The translations under genes and the position numbers were made by a program. The notes under the pieces were generated by a model. That model made no database searches. It worked only from the letters and a program-made list of their open reading frames with translations, and was not told the origin of the DNA. Shown here one piece after another: positions 62,501 through 64,000 of a stretch of 64,000 nucleotides of DNA (its first letter is position 1; each line of letters opens with the position of its first letter). The DNA comes from Rostratula benghalensis (lineage: Eukaryota; Chordata; Aves; Charadriiformes; Rostratulidae): contig VXAI01000628.1 in assembly GCA_013399305.1 (NCBI GenBank), positions 1-64,000 of the forward strand. The letters are read 5' to 3'.

Positions 62501-64000
62501 CTATTGGCAACAGGCTTGCCATCCACATTTGTCACAGCAATCTAAACACAAAGAATACCCAAGGGATTCAGAAAAAAAAATAATAAATCCAACCAAATGG
62601 ACAGTAAATGGTCTGCTCACCAGAGGACATTCACTTAAGCACTGAGGACAATTGCAGACAGTAGAAATCAAGAATGAAATGTATTTAAGAGGCAAACATC
62701 CCAATATTTTGAAGGAGCAGGAGCTCTATGACAGGCAAAGGTAGGCAATTATCATCAAGGCAAGGAAAAAGTATATGTCACAGGAGAAACAAATTGTTTA
62801 TATACACAATCTCATATAAAAGATTATTTTAATGATAAATTCTTTGGTTCTCTTCAGTGAACATTTTGTTAGGTGGGCCATTATGTAAGTTAAACACTAC
62901 TGAGTGAGAGATGATGGTTTAAATTCTTACCTCATGCTCTCCTTTCTTAAACAAATAGAAACAGAGCGTCTTGTAGCTCATACCCTTTGGAGAGCACCGA
63001 TTAAAAATTGTAAAGCAATCAGATGGCTTCATGGCCATTAGGTAACCTGTGGAGCTCAGTAGCACCTCCCAGTTTCTTAGTATCTGTGCATACCCTCTGT
63101 CTCCATTGTATTTCACAATGATGTTGTACAGCACATACTCCTTTCTGCATCTGAGTTTATTCCGCATGTGCAGTTTACTAAGAAGTTGGAATGTATTTCA
63201 ACGAGTCCCTGGGGCTTTGTGATGCAGTGCAGAGTAAATTCTACCTTCAGTTTAGGCACAGCTGTTGCTGAAAAAATTTCTTGGACTCCCCTCCCTCTCC
63301 CCCTTGAGACTTCCCCTCTTACATGAACTCTCACCCACCTTTCAGGCATTCCCTAACTATGGCAGAAGAGACCCTAATATTCTAGGTATGACATAATTTT
63401 CTTATTTTCTGTAGGAGCATCTAATGTAATGTGAGGACTCTGCAGCAGTCACTGTTATGCAACATTATTATGGGAAGTTGTCAGCACAGGGTTAGGGTGC
63501 AGCCATAAATGTAGTGACACAGAGATCATCATGTTGGACCTGAGGGAGTTTTCAGCTGAATGTATTGCCTTGGCTACCCACCTCACCATAGTAAGGAATT
63601 CCCCTCTTGTAATATCTGTCCATATGCTTGAACATCACCCTGTCATTGTCTTCGTTGACTGCAATATAGTCATAGCCTTTCATCTGGATACCTGTAAGAC
63701 ACACCCAGTTTAAAGGGGAGGAAACAGAAATGAGATATGGGGAGAAAAAATGCTTCTTTTGAAAAGCTCTGTGGAGCAGTGGTGTTTTTGGGAGAGAGCT
63801 ACATGAAGGAAATGGTGATTGTTTCTTGTTTGCTGCACAGGTCAGGATCCAGGAGATTCCTCACAGAACGTACCATCTATTAGCTTTAATCAGCTACCCC
63901 AACCTCCACTTGATGTTACCTGTCCCATTTTCAGTGACGATACTTTCTACGTTGAGGCTGGTATACATTCTGGCATATCTGCGGTAGAGTTGGAATGTTT
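41861..64000 (-). CDS. A2M-like protease inhibitor, partial (exon 9 to stop; 5' part outside the window)
   Basis: A second alpha-2-macroglobulin family gene, tail facing gene 1. The window holds part of exon 9 and all of exons 10-35: 3476 nt, about 1157 residues, in frame and with GT-AG introns (exon coordinates in the group entries). About 300 N-terminal residues, the signal peptide and the promoter lie beyond 64000. Domains present are MG3 (end) to MG7, bait, CUB, TED with GCGEQ, and receptor-binding domain ending [17 protein letters not shown]. That C-terminus is closer to serum A2M than to ovostatin or human A2ML1, so the product may be the plasma-type inhibitor or one of the bird A2M-like paralogues. 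I give no symbol. No stop or frameshift was found, so it appears functional. Confidence 0.92.
45669..46159 (+). mobile_element. Solo LTR, near complete, antisense in intron 32 of gene 2
   Basis: The 491-bp element starts TGTCCTGGTTTTATTTGGGA and ends GGGGTTAAACCCTGACA, so its ends are TGTC and GACA. It is flanked by GTCAG (45664-45668) and ATCAG (46160-46164), a 5-bp target duplication with one mismatch. Inside are a TATAAAA (near 45873) after CATGCTCAG and a TCTGTTGAACTGTCTTGAT segment near the poly(A) region. No internal retroviral genes remain, as expected after recombination between two LTRs. Confidence 0.8.
46168..46317 (-). mobile_element. CR1 LINE 3' end in intron 32 of gene 2
   Basis: The plus strand starts with three CACAGAAT(C/CAC) octamers, then ACTATCAGGGATTTGGAAGG and AAGATCATCAAGTCCAATCC, and ends GACGGGATTTGAATGTCTCC. 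This is a minus-sense CR1 3' end, cut at about 46317. It lies 9 bases from the LTR. Confidence 0.9.
46339..46389. repeat. TA/TG compound microsatellite
   Basis: A run of CATATATATATA, CGTGTGTGTG, TACATACATA, TATATATATA and TACACACAC, likely variable in length. Confidence 0.9.
47932..52311 (-). CDS. Gene 2 exons 24-29: thioester domain (TED)
   Basis: Exons: 24, 52135-52311; 25, 51743-51824; 26, 50738-50894; 27, 50193-50267; 28, 48766-48931; 29, 47932-48152. Exon 24 holds [18 protein letters not shown]. Exon 26 is close to its gene 1 counterpart (28 of 157 bases differ by hand count). Exon 27 replaces the usual [10 protein letters not shown] with [10 protein letters not shown]. Exon 28 gives [14 protein letters not shown] and exon 29 [13 protein letters not shown] and [12 protein letters not shown]. 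Lengths match gene 1 exon for exon. Confidence 0.92.
48415..48560 (+). mobile_element. Degraded CR1 ORF2 3' fragment
   Basis: The plus strand reads GAACTGGGTTTGTTCAGCGT, then a GATTAATGAGGAAACTAGG region and ACCTTCCAGTACCTTGGAA, resembling the CR1 segment just before its 3' UTR (GAACTGGGTTTGTTCAGCCT in typical copies). Heavily mutated; assigned from memory of the consensus. Confidence 0.45.
51180..51600 (-). mobile_element. CR1 LINE 3' region in intron 25 of gene 2
   Basis: The plus strand gives AACTAGGTGGGAAGGGACAT, CTCCAGGCCAACCACCCG, and further on GGACAAACTCTTGTCCTTAT, matching the layout of a reverse-complemented CR1 3' end. The octamer tail is worn away near 51183. The right limit is approximate. 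Confidence 0.65.
52241..52255 (-). other. Thioester motif GCGEQ of gene 2
   Basis: The codons GGC TGC GGA GAA CAG encode the intact Gly-Cys-Gly-Glu-Gln thioester site, so this product should bind trapped protease covalently as A2M does. Confidence 0.95.
53021..56222 (-). CDS. Gene 2 exons 19-23: MG7 and first CUB part
   Basis: Exons: 19, 55994-56222; 20, 55394-55520; 21, 54014-54135; 22, 53394-53445; 23, 53021-53104. Exon 19 carries [15 protein letters not shown] and [18 protein letters not shown]. Exon 20 has [12 protein letters not shown], exon 22 [10 protein letters not shown], and exon 23 [19 protein letters not shown]. Exons 20 and 21 are each one codon longer than in gene 1. A CR1 end fragment and an 11-bp degenerate tandem repeat lie in the introns. 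Confidence 0.9.
54382..54425. repeat. 11-bp degenerate tandem repeat
   Basis: About four copies of TTTTCTTAGAC, the first two exact, the last two with one or two changes. It lies about 250 bases upstream of exon 21 in the intron of gene 2. Confidence 0.85.
55711..55742 (-). mobile_element. Short CR1 3' end fragment
   Basis: TCACAGAATCACAGACTATA followed by AGGGATTCTAA is the reverse complement of the last bases of a CR1 element. Only about 30 bp remain, in intron 19 of gene 2. Confidence 0.7.
56920..58449 (-). CDS. Gene 2 exons 17-18: bait region
   Basis: Exon 17 (58317-58449, 133 nt) starts [18 protein letters not shown] and then reads [20 protein letters not shown], an acidic, aromatic-rich stretch. 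Exon 18 (56920-57007, 88 nt) gives [17 protein letters not shown] and returns to the conserved FFPETWIWD. Exon 17 has the same length as in gene 1, but the bait sequence is unrelated, and exon 18 is 9 nt shorter. The glycine run and few basic residues imply different protease preferences from ovostatin. Confidence 0.9.
57632..57860 (-). mobile_element. Degraded CR1 LINE 3' region in intron 17 of gene 2
   Basis: The plus strand reads CGCAGAATCATTGAAAAAAA, CTAGTCCCATCTTCTTGAAG, CTCATCCAGGTCAGATTTGA and GGTGGAGAGTCTGAAACCTC. These follow the order of an old reverse-complemented CR1 3' end. Confidence 0.65.
58999..64000 (-). CDS. Gene 2 exons 9 (partial) to 16: MG3 end to MG6
   Basis: Exons: 9, 63920-64000 (runs off the window); 10, 63582-63691; 11, 62383-62541; 12, 61396-61623; 13, 61158-61215; 14, 60356-60501; 15, 59777-59926; 16, 58999-59169. 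Landmarks: VTENGTG closing exon 9, [10 protein letters not shown] in exon 10, [12 protein letters not shown] in exon 11, [14 protein letters not shown] in exon 12, [18 protein letters not shown] in exon 15. Lengths 110, 159, 228, 58, 146, 150 and 171 are identical to gene 1. The exon 14-15 intron contains a 48-bp tandem duplication. Confidence 0.92.
60055..60150. repeat. 48-bp tandem duplication in intron 14 of gene 2
   Basis: Two adjacent 48-bp copies (60055-60102 and 60103-60150) differ at a single base (GAATCCTTG versus GAATCCCTG). The near identity shows a recent event. Confidence 0.95.

Overview
The window is a stretch of bird nuclear genome. It carries many CR1 LINE fragments with the avian 3' end (tandem ATTCTGTG-type octamers), several endogenous-retrovirus LTRs of avian type, and a gene matching ovostatin, an egg-white protease inhibitor of birds and reptiles. 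The species cannot be fixed from the sequence. The ovostatin gene keeps the thioester cysteine that chicken ovostatin is known to lack, so a non-galliform bird is more likely.

Two alpha-2-macroglobulin (A2M) family genes lie head to tail on the minus strand. Gene 1 (4754-30819 coding) is a complete ovostatin-like gene. I traced 35 coding exons; all introns are GT-AG, the frame is kept throughout, and the product is 1456 residues. Upstream (right) of its start is a TATA box at 30977-30982. Gene 2 (41861 to beyond 64000) is a second, A2M-like paralogue. Its last 27 coding exons (the 3' part of exon 9 to exon 35, about 1157 residues) are present and intact; its first eight exons and promoter lie outside. 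The two genes share exon phases and almost all exon lengths, so they come from a duplication, but their protease-bait exons have diverged.

Layout: 1-930 retroviral LTR material; 930-1803 CR1 relics; 1804-3800 unassigned flank; about 3808-4010 possible 3' terminal noncoding exon of gene 1; 4754-30819 gene 1; about 30820-30980 leader and core promoter; 31000-41200 intergenic DNA with no recognisable gene but with LTRs at 31880-32375 and 40757-41104; about 41215-41860 3' UTR of gene 2 with a perfect hairpin; 41861-64000 gene 2, whose introns hold a near-complete solo LTR (45669-46159) and several CR1 pieces.

Both products should be secreted protease traps: cleavage of the bait region by a target protease exposes a Cys-Gln thioester (GCGEQ in both), locks the protease in, and exposes the C-terminal receptor-binding domain. 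The different bait sequences and receptor-binding lysines suggest the two traps have different protease targets and clearance. I found no CRISPR, operon, tRNA or rRNA feature, and no clearly new biological system. The points most worth checking are the thioester status of this ovostatin, the bait divergence, and a 25-base homopolymer inside a splice acceptor.
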